Below are positions 36,427 to 46,299 of a stretch of DNA of 64,000 nt, piece by piece (within the stretch, counting starts at the first letter, position 1; each line of letters begins with the position of its first letter). Location: NCBI GenBank assembly GCA_934463115.1, contig CAKSIN010000007.1, forward strand, positions 34,397-98,396, written 5' to 3'. Source of the stretch: an uncultured Clostridia bacterium. GTDB taxonomy: Bacteria; Bacillota; Clostridia; UMGS1810. The notes below the pieces were generated by a model. It was given only the letters and a program-made list of their open reading frames with translations. It did no database searches and was not told where the DNA came from. Made by a program: the position numbers and the translations under genes.

Positions 36427-36774
36427 TTATAGTTTTAGCAAGGCTTTCTTTTTGATCTCGAATACATTATTTTGTTCCAAATGCCATAATAGCCGTTCCT
36501 GATCCTCTCTCGATAGTTTTGATAAATGATATGTAATTTGAGAAATATAATCCGGCTCGACATATGATGAAGCATCCAATAACAGTTTATCAACCGAAGT
36601 TCCTAATGCATCAGCTATATTAACCAATGTATCAATTTTTATATTGATTTTTCCTCTTTCAATTTTTGAAAGATGTTTCTCCGATATGTTAGATAATTCG
36701 GCTAATTTTTCTTGGGTAAAACCTCGCTGTTCTCTATAATTACGAATGTTATCACCCAATTTTTCGTAATCCAT
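36427..36774 (-). CDS. XRE-family transcriptional regulator
   Basis: A 115-residue protein with a Cro/CI-type helix-turn-helix at about 6-62 (LGDNIRNYREQRGFTQEKL, AELSNISEKHLSKIERG). The C-terminal part is helical and charged. GGAGTGA precedes the ATG, and a TATAAT (36799-36804, minus strand) is near. It lies between the recombinase module and the surface-protein locus; such small regulators often control mobile elements. Confidence 0.88.
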   Translation of the reverse strand: MDYEKLGDNIRNYREQRGFTQEKLAELSNISEKHLSKIERGKINIKIDTLVNIADALGTSVDKLLLDASSYVEPDYISQITYHLSKLSREDQERLLWHLEQNNVFEIKKKALLKL

Positions 36775-36887
36775 ATTTGTAGTATCACTCCTAACATAAT
36801 TATACTAGTGCTTTGCTGTTTTTTTAACTGCTCCAATGCTTAATTTAGTAATCACGCAGGATAATACTACCCACATAAATAAAAATA

Positions 36888-36917
36888 GAGCTACACACAT
36901 TTATATGGTGTAGCCCT
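36888..36917 (-). terminator. Terminator of the S8 protease gene
   Basis: GGCTACAC pairs with GTGTAGCT around a short loop; on the minus strand it is followed by CTATTTTTATTT. It is about 140 bases after the protease stop. Confidence 0.6.
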
Positions 36918-37057
36918 AATAAATTTTTGATTATTATGGAATGTATGGATTTGGATTAAATAAAAGTATAATCAAATCTATCAATATTTTAGCTCAAAAA
37001 GTTCATAGTAATAAAAACAAGCTTTTCAATATCTATTGTATAAAAGTTATATATTGT

Positions 37058-40000
37058 TTACATTACTTTCAATATAATAATTAAATCTTCTATGTCAATC
37101 AAGCCGTTACCATCTAAATCGCAATGTTTAAAATCGTTCCAATCAATAGATTTTTCACCCATTCGATAAAATTTTTGGCAATATGTAATATCAAGAAGAT
37201 CAACTACTCCGTCAGCGTTTACATCACAGCTTGACTTTTTAGTGACATTTGTATTTGCGCTTTCGGCGGTAATCTTAGTTGTAAAGTAAACTGCTTTTCC
37301 GTTTTTATCATATCCTGCTGCCGAAACATCAACAAGCCTTATTCCGACCGTCATATCGTTAAGAATTTCTTTGAATTGAACCTCAGCTGCATCGAAAAGC
37401 TCATTTTTGGTTAAGCTTCCGCCCGCACCGTTTTGCAGATAGGACAGTGCTATTGTTGCGGTGTTATCATTATTCCACTTAATTCCAAGGGGAGTAAAAC
37501 CGTTCTTACCGATTAGGCTTTCAAATTGCAAAGCATCGTCCTTTTGAAATGTAAATGATACGGTAGCCACCTTTTTAATATTTCCAAGCTGAAATCTAAA
37601 AGGAATTATATTCCCTGTAAGAGTATTTTTCTTTACGCTAACCGCCGCTGCGATCGGAAGTGTTTCAGCTTGCTTTTCATTGACGGTAATATCACAGCTT
37701 GCTTTTATTCCGTTTACTGTTTGAGCTGTAATCACCGCATTTCCTGTCTTTTTTGCCGTGACTTTTCCGCTTGCTGATATTTGTGCAACATCGGTGTCGG
37801 ATATGCTCCAAGTGACAGTTTTGTTTGATGCATTTTGGGGCATAATCTCAGCGTTCAGCATTGCACTTTCGCCCTCGGTTAAAACAAGTGCGGACTTGTC
37901 AAGTGTTACCGATTGCGGATATATCACCTCGGCTGCGGAAAGCGAATAATAATCAGAAATATAAGTATTTCCGGCATAATCAATCAGTGCAATTTTCGCC
38001 TGTGTCAGTCCTTTAAATCCGGAGGTAGATAAATCAAAAGTGATTTCCGATGTTGCATCTGACGATACGGCATCGGGTTCTATCCATTTGGTAATCGGCT
38101 CATTTCCCGTTGCGGTTGCACACACTCCTTGAATAAAGTGATTGTCATGGACGGTTACAATCCACTTTGTCCCCTCAATACGGCTTGAAATTACCTCCGG
38201 CGGAACACTGTCAATCACAATCGGAAAAGCTTTTGTTTCTTCGTGTTGTCCAAGTGTTGCCGTTATTTTATAAACATAATTTCCATCATCGAGAGGAGTG
38301 TTCCATACATCAAACGGCGCCCAGCCCTTTGCTGCCATTGGTGTGTAATAGCCTTCGGAGGAATGATAGCTTTTTGAAACCTTTGTCGAGCTTTCGCTGT
38401 AAACGGTATTCCCCTCGGAATCGTCTACCGAAAATGTCAGTTTATCGGCATTTCTGAGGAGTGAAACGGCAGCGGTCACATTTTTGCCGGTTTCGCTGCC
38501 CTTTATCGCAATTTTATTTGCGTTATATTCTGTCGCTCCGTCGACATAGTAATTATGACCGAGAATATATCCGCCGCCATCACTGTTTCTGAACTGTCCG
38601 ATTTGTGTTTCGCAGATTGAAGCAGGTTCATCATCATAAATATCCGAATCAAATATGTTAAGCGCTTGCCAATCTCCAAAAAAGCCCATAAACGGATAAG
38701 AAAGTGATACTTCATCATTTTGTATCGGAGTCATCGTCACAAATCCCTCAATATAAATTCCGTTTGGAAATTGAGCTTTGAGATTTGCCTTTCCTTTTTC
38801 CGTCAATTCAATTTTGACATTGACCGGAGTTTCTCCGTTTGGATCAACTGTGATTTTTTTCGGAATTGTTACGGAAACCTCATCGTCCGAAAGCTTTCTT
38901 GCCTTTTGCGCCATATAAACGACACCGTTTTCCGAAACCGTATCTTCCGTCAAAACGGTTATTGTTGGCTCATATTGAACCGTATCATCGCCAATAGATA
39001 CTGCTTTGAAATCAAAGCTGAAATTTCCGCTTTCATTATATCCTATTTCGGCTTTCGGTCTTGAATTATCCGAATTTAAAAGAAAAACATCTGATTTCAT
39101 CGCATTTTGCAGTTGAACCAGACCCGCACCTTGTTTTCTCGGTGAGTACGGAATACCGTTTTCGTCCTGAACGGGAACTGCCGTACTCATCATCAGCGCA
39201 TTAAAAAGACTCGTTCTTTGCTCGGCTGTCATATTTATTCCGTCACGATTTTCCGAAATGTATTGCTGCATAACCGCTGCCGCACCTGACATATGCGGCG
39301 ACGCCATTGATGTACCGCTCATATTTCCGTAAAGTCCGTTCGGAAGCGTTGAGTAAATATCTCCGCCGGGAGCAGTGATTTCGGGTTTCAATTTTAAGTC
39401 GGAAGTAACACCCCAAGAAGAAAAATCACTCATTTTTCCGCTGTAATTATCTTTGAATGTGTCAACATAATCTTCGCTTACTGAAAGTTTTTTATCGGGC
39501 TGTCCGCAAAGATATTCACCGTCGGCTTTGCTGATAAATACGCAAGGTATTTTGTTATCGGTGGACATATTTATAAGCGCACCGTCAACATTATCATAAA
39601 TGATTGCGGCAAGCGCACCGGCATTTTTTGCGTTGCTTTCCTTTTGAGCAAACGTCAGAACTTCCCCGTTTTCCTCACCGGCACGCTGAATCAGAGCAAT
39701 TTTTCCTTTGAGGTTTTTGCCCGAAAAATCTGTTGCAGCACCGATGCCGCAATCGACATATTCAAATGTGCCGGAAAGAGATATAAGCCGGTCGCTTTCT
39801 TTTTCTGCCGGATCATTATAACGAATTTTTCTGCCGTTTGCAAGCAGATAGATTGATGTCGTTTCGATATTGTTCATACTCGCAATCGAAAGAGCGGCTT
39901 CATAGGTTGATGGTGAGGCGACCACACCGTTATCGGGTTCTGTCGCTTTCGGCAAATCGTTTCCGGCCGCATTCTCATATGTTGAGCTGTATTCGTTTCC

Positions 40001-41038
40001 GGCTGCACAGTATAAAGCTATTCCTGAATTTTTTACACGATTATAAACTTCACGCATAGATTTATATGCACTTTCGGAAAAGCCTGCCGTTGAGCCAAGA
40101 CTCATATTTATAACATCAACGCCGAATTTAACCGAATCGTCAAGCGCTGCCAGAATATCGTCATCATATGCACCGCCGGACGAATCGCCGAACACCTTCA
40201 TAATAAACAGCTGTGCGTCCGGTGCGACACCCTCGACCACACCGCCGCTGTTTGCACCGACAATTCCGGCAACGTGCGTTCCGTGCGATTCACCACCGGA
40301 AACATTGGTGTCAACATCGGCATAATCATATGCGTATGGGATTTTATCGTTGATATAGACCTTTGAAACATTCAACTTTCCAATCGTCATTTTATTGTTT
40401 TTTATAACGCTTTCAATATCCGCTTTGGAATATTTCGGACTGTTCACCGATGAAAATGCCGGGTGCGATAAGTCAAGTCCGGTATCGAGAATTGCTACGG
40501 CACTGTTTTTGCCCGTAAAACCCAAATCACCGGCAATATCGCCGCCTATCGCGGATACTCCGCCGCTTGAATAGGTATTTATCGGTTCAGGCAAAGAGTA
40601 AAATTCTGCAACAAAAGCTTCTTTTACACCGTCGGTTTGTTTGATAGCTTCCAAGTCCGCAATATTCGCTTCAACAGCCAAACCGTTCATAATTGTAGAA
40701 TACTCACGCTTAACGGTAAAATCCATACCGCTTTGAACAAGGCTTTTTTTGACAGACTTGCGATTCTGCTCAAGCTTTTGCTCTATCTCTTTTGCTTCTT
40801 TTGATGAAAGAAAATCCGAAACATTAGAATATGTATTGATTTTTTCACTGTAAGAAAGCAAAGGCGAGTCCTCAAGTTCAATAATAATACGAGTGTCTTT
40901 ATTCTCATCACTTTTGCTGATACAATCTGACGGCGAAACAAAAATGTCATTAGTTTCGGCAAATACAGCTGAATTTGAAATTATAAGAAACGCCGAAATA
41001 AATGCTGAAATCGTGCGTTTGAAAAATTTATTGTTCAT
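37058..41038 (-). CDS. Secreted S8 subtilisin-like protease with cohesin-like and dockerin domains
   Basis: A 1326-residue exported protease. Order: signal peptide (1-27), inhibitor I9-like propeptide (about 47-145), S8 domain with the triad D185 (ILDTGLD), H252 (SHGTHVAG) and Ser near 576 (GTSMASPH), a PA insert (about 390-530), C5a-peptidase-like beta domains, a BIG2 domain (about 1046-1122), a cohesin-like domain (about 1128-1255) and a type I dockerin (about 1268-1326; DVNADGVVDLLD and DLDGNGLIDIED). All triad residues are present, so it should be active. The dockerin suggests docking on a cohesin partner; a cohesin-SLH protein is encoded nearby. The gene is divergent from the other surface genes and has an 18-bp palindrome at its start of transcription. 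Confidence 0.93.
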   Translation of the reverse strand: MNNKFFKRTISAFISAFLIISNSAVFAETNDIFVSPSDCISKSDENKDTRIIIELEDSPLLSYSEKINTYSNVSDFLSSKEAKEIEQKLEQNRKSVKKSLVQSGMDFTVKREYSTIMNGLAVEANIADLEAIKQTDGVKEAFVAEFYSLPEPINTYSSGGVSAIGGDIAGDLGFTGKNSAVAILDTGLDLSHPAFSSVNSPKYSKADIESVIKNNKMTIGKLNVSKVYINDKIPYAYDYADVDTNVSGGESHGTHVAGIVGANSGGVVEGVAPDAQLFIMKVFGDSSGGAYDDDILAALDDSVKFGVDVINMSLGSTAGFSESAYKSMREVYNRVKNSGIALYCAAGNEYSSTYENAAGNDLPKATEPDNGVVASPSTYEAALSIASMNNIETTSIYLLANGRKIRYNDPAEKESDRLISLSGTFEYVDCGIGAATDFSGKNLKGKIALIQRAGEENGEVLTFAQKESNAKNAGALAAIIYDNVDGALINMSTDNKIPCVFISKADGEYLCGQPDKKLSVSEDYVDTFKDNYSGKMSDFSSWGVTSDLKLKPEITAPGGDIYSTLPNGLYGNMSGTSMASPHMSGAAAVMQQYISENRDGINMTAEQRTSLFNALMMSTAVPVQDENGIPYSPRKQGAGLVQLQNAMKSDVFLLNSDNSRPKAEIGYNESGNFSFDFKAVSIGDDTVQYEPTITVLTEDTVSENGVVYMAQKARKLSDDEVSVTIPKKITVDPNGETPVNVKIELTEKGKANLKAQFPNGIYIEGFVTMTPIQNDEVSLSYPFMGFFGDWQALNIFDSDIYDDEPASICETQIGQFRNSDGGGYILGHNYYVDGATEYNANKIAIKGSETGKNVTAAVSLLRNADKLTFSVDDSEGNTVYSESSTKVSKSYHSSEGYYTPMAAKGWAPFDVWNTPLDDGNYVYKITATLGQHEETKAFPIVIDSVPPEVISSRIEGTKWIVTVHDNHFIQGVCATATGNEPITKWIEPDAVSSDATSEITFDLSTSGFKGLTQAKIALIDYAGNTYISDYYSLSAAEVIYPQSVTLDKSALVLTEGESAMLNAEIMPQNASNKTVTWSISDTDVAQISASGKVTAKKTGNAVITAQTVNGIKASCDITVNEKQAETLPIAAAVSVKKNTLTGNIIPFRFQLGNIKKVATVSFTFQKDDALQFESLIGKNGFTPLGIKWNNDNTATIALSYLQNGAGGSLTKNELFDAAEVQFKEILNDMTVGIRLVDVSAAGYDKNGKAVYFTTKITAESANTNVTKKSSCDVNADGVVDLLDITYCQKFYRMGEKSIDWNDFKHCDLDGNGLIDIEDLIIILKVM

Positions 41039-41083
41039 TTTATTTTCTTAAAACCCTTTCGTAAATAATTTGGCGTTGCTTAT

Positions 41084-41101
41084 GGTTAGTGACGACTAAC
41101 T
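41084..41101. promoter_or_regulatory. Palindromic operator box 1 (protease promoter)
   Basis: GGTTAGT-GACG-ACTAACT. It covers about +1 to +18 of the predicted protease transcript, so a bound protein would block it. Same architecture as boxes at 41261, 41323 and 48159. Confidence 0.55.
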
Positions 41102-41107
41102 ATAAAT

Positions 41108-41136
41108 AATATACCACAAGTGTTTTGATTTGTAAA
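41108..41136 (-). promoter_or_regulatory. Protease promoter
   Basis: On the minus strand TTTACA (41131-41136) and TATATT (41108-41113) are 17 bases apart, about 70 bases before the protease start codon. Confidence 0.55.
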
Positions 41137-41161
41137 GTATCTACAAAAATTTTTTTCAGTA

Positions 41162-41190
41162 TTGACAAATTAAATTTGTTGTGATACACT
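41162..41190 (+). promoter_or_regulatory. Promoter of the divergent surface-protein genes
   Basis: TTGACA and TACACT are 17 bases apart. A hairpin AAAAGAGCC..GGCTCTTTT (41224-41248) lies in the leader, followed by operator boxes 2 and 3, leaving a leader of about 175 bases before the gene at 41372. Confidence 0.6.
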
Positions 41191-41260
41191 TTATTTTGTT
41201 AATTATGGTGTGACGACCGAACAAAAGAGCCGAGAAATAGGCTCTTTTAAAAAAATCCGT

Positions 41261-41278
41261 GGTTAGTTTAGACTAACC
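41261..41278. promoter_or_regulatory. Palindromic operator box 2
   Basis: GGTTAGT-TTAG-ACTAACC, a perfect inverted repeat of seven bases. Like box 1 it is followed by ATAAATAA. Confidence 0.6.
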
Positions 41279-41322
41279 ATAAATAAGGAGTGATGTTATA
41301 AAATATCTATTTTTTACAATTG

Positions 41323-41340
41323 AGTTAGTTAAAGCTAACC
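41323..41340. promoter_or_regulatory. Palindromic operator box 3
   Basis: AGTTAGT-TAAA-GCTAACC, the same spacing as boxes 1, 2 and 4 with a few changes. It lies about 30 bases before the start of the gene at 41372. Confidence 0.5.
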
Positions 41341-41371
41341 CGATAATCAACTAAAGCAGTGAGGTGATCAA

Positions 41372-42145
41372 GTGAACTTACGCAAAAAAATAATCGGAGC
41401 AATCGTATCTGTGTTGATTGTAATAACAAATATTGCTGTCTTTGCACAAACAGAGAAAAAACCGCAAACCGCATTAGCGGTTGAACCAAAACGCACCGAA
41501 ACAGGGATAGAGTATAATTTATACTTAGAAAACACGAACTGTTTAAGTACGCTTTTCTTTGAGATGAATTTTGACGGTAAAAATGCCGGAAAAGCAATTC
41601 TTGAAAAAAGTGAATGCTTTGACATATTGCATACAACTTGGAATACCGACAACAAGATTTCTGTAAAAGGATACCTCGGAAGAACCGGAAATAAAATGGG
41701 GTTTTCGTCAAACGAAAGAATTAAGGTTGCGAAAATCGTCATTCCGATTGATGTTTCTTCAACCGGAGAGTTTATTGCAGACATATCAAATGTGATATGT
41801 GCCGGAATTACCGAAACAGACGGTACTGCGGTAAAAGGAGATGTAAAGGTTTACGAAACAAGTATAAAGTATTCCGCAAAAGAGTGCAGCATTTTAGATT
41901 TCAGTCAAGATGCGGTTGATATTCTTTCTTCCAAAGCTCAAAATGTCGATGTGATTTTTGTGGCATATGACGAAAACGGCAAATTGGTAAGCGCTCACAA
42001 AGAAAATGTTACATTACAGCAAGGCAAAAATAAACTTGATGTCAGCGGAATTGATTTCACTAATTCCGAGTCTATATCAGTTATGGTATGGGATAGTATG
42101 ATATCAATGCGTCCGCTTGCGGATAAAGCAACGATAAATAAATAG
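41372..42145 (+). CDS. Secreted cohesin-like domain protein
   Basis: A 257-residue exported protein with GTG start (GAGGTGA upstream). After a signal peptide (about 1-25) comes a cohesin-like domain (about 30-170) in which GYLGRTGNKMGFSSNERIKVA closely matches the domain in the next gene's product; this segment is written here with its residues 98-118 in mind. It has no dockerin. The C-terminal domain ends SVMVWDSMISMRPLAD, a pattern also at the end of the 1391-residue protein at 18114. It could be a free adaptor that binds dockerin proteins, but binding is inference. Confidence 0.75.
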   Translation: MNLRKKIIGAIVSVLIVITNIAVFAQTEKKPQTALAVEPKRTETGIEYNLYLENTNCLSTLFFEMNFDGKNAGKAILEKSECFDILHTTWNTDNKISVKGYLGRTGNKMGFSSNERIKVAKIVIPIDVSSTGEFIADISNVICAGITETDGTAVKGDVKVYETSIKYSAKECSILDFSQDAVDILSSKAQNVDVIFVAYDENGKLVSAHKENVTLQQGKNKLDVSGIDFTNSESISVMVWDSMISMRPLADKATINK

Positions 42146-42160
42146 AATGGAGATTATGCG

Positions 42161-43798
42161 ATGAAAAATTTATTCAAAAAAACAATGATAACGATGTGTT
42201 CGGCAGTGATGCTGATGGGAATCGGCGCGGTCAGCGCCAATGCTGCCACCACAACGGTCGGAGATTTTACGGTTGACCGCTCAAAATCCGGCTACTCCTC
42301 GCCGTATGTGGTAAGCATTTCGGCATATAACGGCAAAGGCGGCGAAATCACTTTGCCGACAACCGCAGAAATCAACGGGACGGAATATCAGATAACCTCT
42401 GTCGGCAATGCATTTGAGGGAAACGAAAGTATTACCGGCGTCACGATTCCGGACGGATATACGGAAATAGGACTCAGTGCGTTCAAGGATTGTACGGGAC
42501 TGCAAAGCGTTGAAATCCCCGGGTCGGTGGATATGATTTCATCAAGCGCATTTTCCGGCTGCACAGCGCTTAATACCGTAAATTTTGACGATGATACGGC
42601 ATCGTCGCTTACGATCAATTTAGGTGCATTTGCAAATTGTACCGCACTCACCTCCATTGAGCTTCCGGCAAGACTCAGCTCGACAAGATACAATTTTCTG
42701 TACGGCTGCGACGCATTGACCTCAATCACAATGAAAGACGGTGCGCAAAAGTTTGCTGCTGTTGATAATGTACTTTACAATGTCAGCAGTGACAAGGCGG
42801 TAATGGTTGTATATCCCGGCGGAAAAACGGAAACGGAATACACCATTCCGACAGAAGTGAACGGAAAAGCCGTAACTTCCACTGCAATGCACCTTTTCAG
42901 AAACAACCCTGTTTTGAAAAAAGTTACCGTTCCGGCAAGCATTACAAGCTTGGGCGGCTACACATTTAACGGAATGAAAGCCATTGAGGAAATCGTTCTT
43001 GAACATGAAACGGCTCCGTCAATCGGCTCGGAGATTTGCACCGAGATGAATCCCGGCAGCAAGGTCATTGTGAAAAACGAAGAAGTTGCAAAGATTTTTG
43101 AATCCACATCCGCATATACCAAATATTATACACCCGAAAATACAACCATCACCGTTGCGGGACAAACTCCCGAAGTCAAGACGGTTTCCGCAAGCCTTTC
43201 TATTTCGGCAGAGCCGGAGATAAAGGACGGAAAAGCGGTTTACGGCATTTATTTTGATAATGCCGAAAATGTGAATGCGGCTCTTTTAAAGGTGTCATTC
43301 GGTGCGGCACAGGTTAGTGAAGGTACGGTTACGGTTGCTAACGACAAATTCACAAGCGGAACATCAAACTGGACAGAAGAAAACGGAAAACTTATCTTAA
43401 AAGCATATGTCGGAATTACCGGAAATGTTTCGGGATTTTCTTCATCAGAAAAAACAAAGCTTGCAGAAATAGCCGTTCCCTTAAAAGCCGATGCAGAGGG
43501 AAATATCACTGCACAAATAACCGATGCGAAAGCGGCAGGCGTTGTCGGTGAAGATGAGTCGGCAATGAACGGTACAGTCACAATCGGCACATCATCGGCA
43601 AGTGTATTTGTTCCGAGTTATGATGTAAATAGTGACGGTACGGTCGACATTATTGATATTACCGAGGCGCAAAGATACTATCAGGCAGCGTCGTCGGACG
43701 AAACTTGGGCAAAAGCAAAAGCAATGGATGTAAACGGCGATAACAAGGTTGACATTCAAGACTACATAGACATATTCAATCATTTAAGCGATTTCTAA
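42161..43798 (+). CDS. BspA-type LRR protein with cohesin-like and dockerin domains
   Basis: A 545-residue exported protein: signal peptide (1-28), leucine-rich repeats of the BspA/LRR_5 type (about 45-335; ITGVTIPDGYTEIGLSAF and similar units), a cohesin-like domain (about 343-485) and a dockerin (about 488-545; DVNSDGTVDIID and DVNGDNKVDIQD). BspA repeats often bind host proteins or other bacteria. The dockerin would let it join a surface complex. It follows the previous gene by 15 bases with GGAGA upstream, so the two are co-transcribed. Confidence 0.88.
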   Translation: MKNLFKKTMITMCSAVMLMGIGAVSANAATTTVGDFTVDRSKSGYSSPYVVSISAYNGKGGEITLPTTAEINGTEYQITSVGNAFEGNESITGVTIPDGYTEIGLSAFKDCTGLQSVEIPGSVDMISSSAFSGCTALNTVNFDDDTASSLTINLGAFANCTALTSIELPARLSSTRYNFLYGCDALTSITMKDGAQKFAAVDNVLYNVSSDKAVMVVYPGGKTETEYTIPTEVNGKAVTSTAMHLFRNNPVLKKVTVPASITSLGGYTFNGMKAIEEIVLEHETAPSIGSEICTEMNPGSKVIVKNEEVAKIFESTSAYTKYYTPENTTITVAGQTPEVKTVSASLSISAEPEIKDGKAVYGIYFDNAENVNAALLKVSFGAAQVSEGTVTVANDKFTSGTSNWTEENGKLILKAYVGITGNVSGFSSSEKTKLAEIAVPLKADAEGNITAQITDAKAAGVVGEDESAMNGTVTIGTSSASVFVPSYDVNSDGTVDIIDITEAQRYYQAASSDETWAKAKAMDVNGDNKVDIQDYIDIFNHLSDF

Positions 43799-43810
43799 AA
43801 AGGAGCATAT

Positions 43811-46240
43811 ATGAAGAACAAAATTTTTAACAGATTATCTTCTCTTGTAGTGATTGTGGCTATGCTGATGGGATTTACCGTCAGCGTATCCGCCGGCAAT
43901 GACGGACTGATCGGCGCAAATATTAAGGACGGTCAGCTCCTCGGTTATTTCGGAGACGGCGGAGATATAAAAATTCCCGATACCGTCACCATCATTGCGG
44001 GAGAGGCGTTTTTGAATAACGATAATATCACAAGCGTAACGATTCCCGGCAGCGTACAGGTAATCGGCTACCATGCATTTGACGGCTGCACCGAACTGGA
44101 ACGTGTCATATTTGAAGACCCAACAGACGGAGCGGATCTTATTATCCGACTGGATGCATTTGCAAATTGCCCGAAGCTTACCGAATGTGAAATTCCCGCA
44201 GTGGCAAGCTATGTGACGGCGAATGTATTCAAAGGTTGCAGCAGTATGGAAAAAATAACGGTACATCCGCAAAATCCGTATTATTTCACGGACGATAACG
44301 GCGTTATGTTCGGGCCATGGGTCAATGAGGGTGAGCCGCAGTATGACGATCCGAATCTGACATTGACGGCTTATCCGAGCGGCAGAGAGGGAGCATACAG
44401 TATCCCCGAAAGCGTTCGAGGAAGAACCGTCAACCGCATTTGGGCAGGGTCATTCAAAAATGCCGAAAAGCTGACGGATATAGAGATTCCCGAAACAGTA
44501 AAAATCATCGGCGGCAACGCTTTTGAGCATTCGGGATTAACCGATGTAACAGTACCCGATACGGTGGAGTCGCTTGGTTCCGGGGCTTTTGAAGATTGCG
44601 CAAAGCTTACGCATATTCAGCTGCCGAAAAATCTGACAAGCATACCGCACAGCATTTTCAAAGGCTGCACAAGCCTTTCGTCAATCGAGTTTCCGCAAGC
44701 GGCAACCAACATTGAAATGTACGCATTTGCCGATTGCAAATCGCTTACAAATTTAATTCTTCCGGACGGTCTTGTAAACATTACACTGGCAGCGTTTGAG
44801 GGCTGCACCAATCTGCAAAGAGTGGTAATTCCGGCAAGTGTTACGGGATTTCCGAATGATGATACGCTCGGAGCCTATGATATGTTCCCCGACAGCCCGA
44901 AAAGCCTTGTTGTATATGTGGAAAAAGGCTCAAACGGAGAGCGTTGGGCGGTAAATAATGTTGCCGACTGGGGCTATCAATACGAAATTCTTGATAGTGT
45001 ATCCAATCTTGACGGCGTTGATTTCGGAAGCTTTTACCTAATCAATCTCGACAAAAAAGTCAGGGTTGAGGGAAAGTTTTCGATCAATTCGCAGCTTGTT
45101 GTGAACGAGATAAATTCGGGCGACGAATATGACGCATTTCAGGCAAAATCGGAAAACGGAATTTTGAAAGTATATGAAGTATCCGTAAGCACGGATACCG
45201 AAAACGATACCTATACTGTAAGCATCGGACTCCCGGACGGTTACTCCAAAAATGCAAAGCTGTATTGTTATGAAAACGGTGAGGCGGTGGAAATTTCATC
45301 ATCGCAAGTAAGCAAGACCTTTACCGTACAGACGGGCAGTTTGGGATATTTTGCAGTAATTGATTCTTCAATATCCGGCGGTGAAGATCACGAAGTAACG
45401 AAAGTAACGCTGAACAAAACGTCTGCTGCTATGAAAAAAGGCGACAAACTACAATTATCGGCAACAGTACTGCCGCAAACGGCAACGAATAAATCAATTC
45501 GTTGGGAAAGCTCAGACAACACGGTTGCGACCGTTGACAGCAAGGGCGTTGTAACCGCCGTTTCGGCAGGCAGTGCAATAATTACGGCAACGGCAGTGAA
45601 CGGCGTAAATGCTGCTTGCACAATTTCCGTTACGGATTCCGAAACACCTAAACCGACAGAGGAAAAAATCGAAACCAAAGTATCGCTTAAAGCGGATAAA
45701 GCGGTTTCCGAAAAAGGAAAATCGTATTTCACGCTTGCACTTTCCGAATCGTCAAGGATTGCAAATATTCAAATTACTTTTGAAACATCAACCAATGATG
45801 TAACAGTCAGCGGAAGTAACGGATTTACCGTCATCGGCGGCACAGAGGGCGGCAAAGTGATTTTGGGTTATCTCAATGCAAACGGCGAACTGTTTTCGTC
45901 GGCTCAGTCCGCAGATATTGCAAAAATCACGGTCAACGCCGAAAATGCAACGCTGAAAATCACCGATGTCAAGGTATCGGGTTGGGACGCCGATAAAACC
46001 GTAAAATACGGCAAAGTGAACGGAATCGACCCATCCGAGGCAACCTTTACGGATGCACTTTCCTATGACGTCAATCAAGACGGAACGGTTGATCTTTTGG
46101 ATATTACCGAAGCACAGCTTTACTATCGTGCAGATAAGAACAGTTCAAACTGGAATGATGCATCAAAATGCGATTTCAACGATGACGGCAGAATCGACAT
46201 CGAGGATTATATGGCAATTTGGCTGAACTTTACAAAATAA
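43811..46240 (+). CDS. BspA-type LRR protein with BIG2, cohesin-like and dockerin domains
   Basis: An 809-residue exported protein related to its upstream neighbour: signal peptide (about 1-28), BspA/LRR_5 repeats (about 35-370), a BIG2 Ig-like domain (about 527-605), a cohesin-like domain (about 620-745) and a dockerin (about 751-809; DVNQDGTVDLLD and DFNDDGRIDIED). The first dockerin loop is nearly the same as in the other two dockerin proteins here, which suggests a common partner. It starts 12 bases after the previous gene with AAGGAG. Confidence 0.9.
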   Translation: MKNKIFNRLSSLVVIVAMLMGFTVSVSAGNDGLIGANIKDGQLLGYFGDGGDIKIPDTVTIIAGEAFLNNDNITSVTIPGSVQVIGYHAFDGCTELERVIFEDPTDGADLIIRLDAFANCPKLTECEIPAVASYVTANVFKGCSSMEKITVHPQNPYYFTDDNGVMFGPWVNEGEPQYDDPNLTLTAYPSGREGAYSIPESVRGRTVNRIWAGSFKNAEKLTDIEIPETVKIIGGNAFEHSGLTDVTVPDTVESLGSGAFEDCAKLTHIQLPKNLTSIPHSIFKGCTSLSSIEFPQAATNIEMYAFADCKSLTNLILPDGLVNITLAAFEGCTNLQRVVIPASVTGFPNDDTLGAYDMFPDSPKSLVVYVEKGSNGERWAVNNVADWGYQYEILDSVSNLDGVDFGSFYLINLDKKVRVEGKFSINSQLVVNEINSGDEYDAFQAKSENGILKVYEVSVSTDTENDTYTVSIGLPDGYSKNAKLYCYENGEAVEISSSQVSKTFTVQTGSLGYFAVIDSSISGGEDHEVTKVTLNKTSAAMKKGDKLQLSATVLPQTATNKSIRWESSDNTVATVDSKGVVTAVSAGSAIITATAVNGVNAACTISVTDSETPKPTEEKIETKVSLKADKAVSEKGKSYFTLALSESSRIANIQITFETSTNDVTVSGSNGFTVIGGTEGGKVILGYLNANGELFSSAQSADIAKITVNAENATLKITDVKVSGWDADKTVKYGKVNGIDPSEATFTDALSYDVNQDGTVDLLDITEAQLYYRADKNSSNWNDASKCDFNDDGRIDIEDYMAIWLNFTK

Positions 46241-46251
46241 TGACGCATGAT

Positions 46252-46279
46252 ACAGGGCTGTATTCTACTGCAGCCCTGT
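46252..46279 (+). terminator. Hairpin between the LRR gene and the SLH gene
   Basis: ACAGGGCTG pairs with CAGCCCTGT, but there is no good T-run after it. It may be a partial terminator or an mRNA-stability element that sets the ratio of the SLH anchor to the upstream genes. Confidence 0.4.
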
Positions 46280-46299
46280 AGTTTAAGTAGGAGGATATT

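Noticed and set aside
36400..36440. Possible third copy of the 27-bp repeat, marking the right end of the recombinase element
   Set aside because: Only short partial likeness (GCGTATATGTCA, and GCTAAAACTA in reverse), and part of it is the coding end of the XRE gene.
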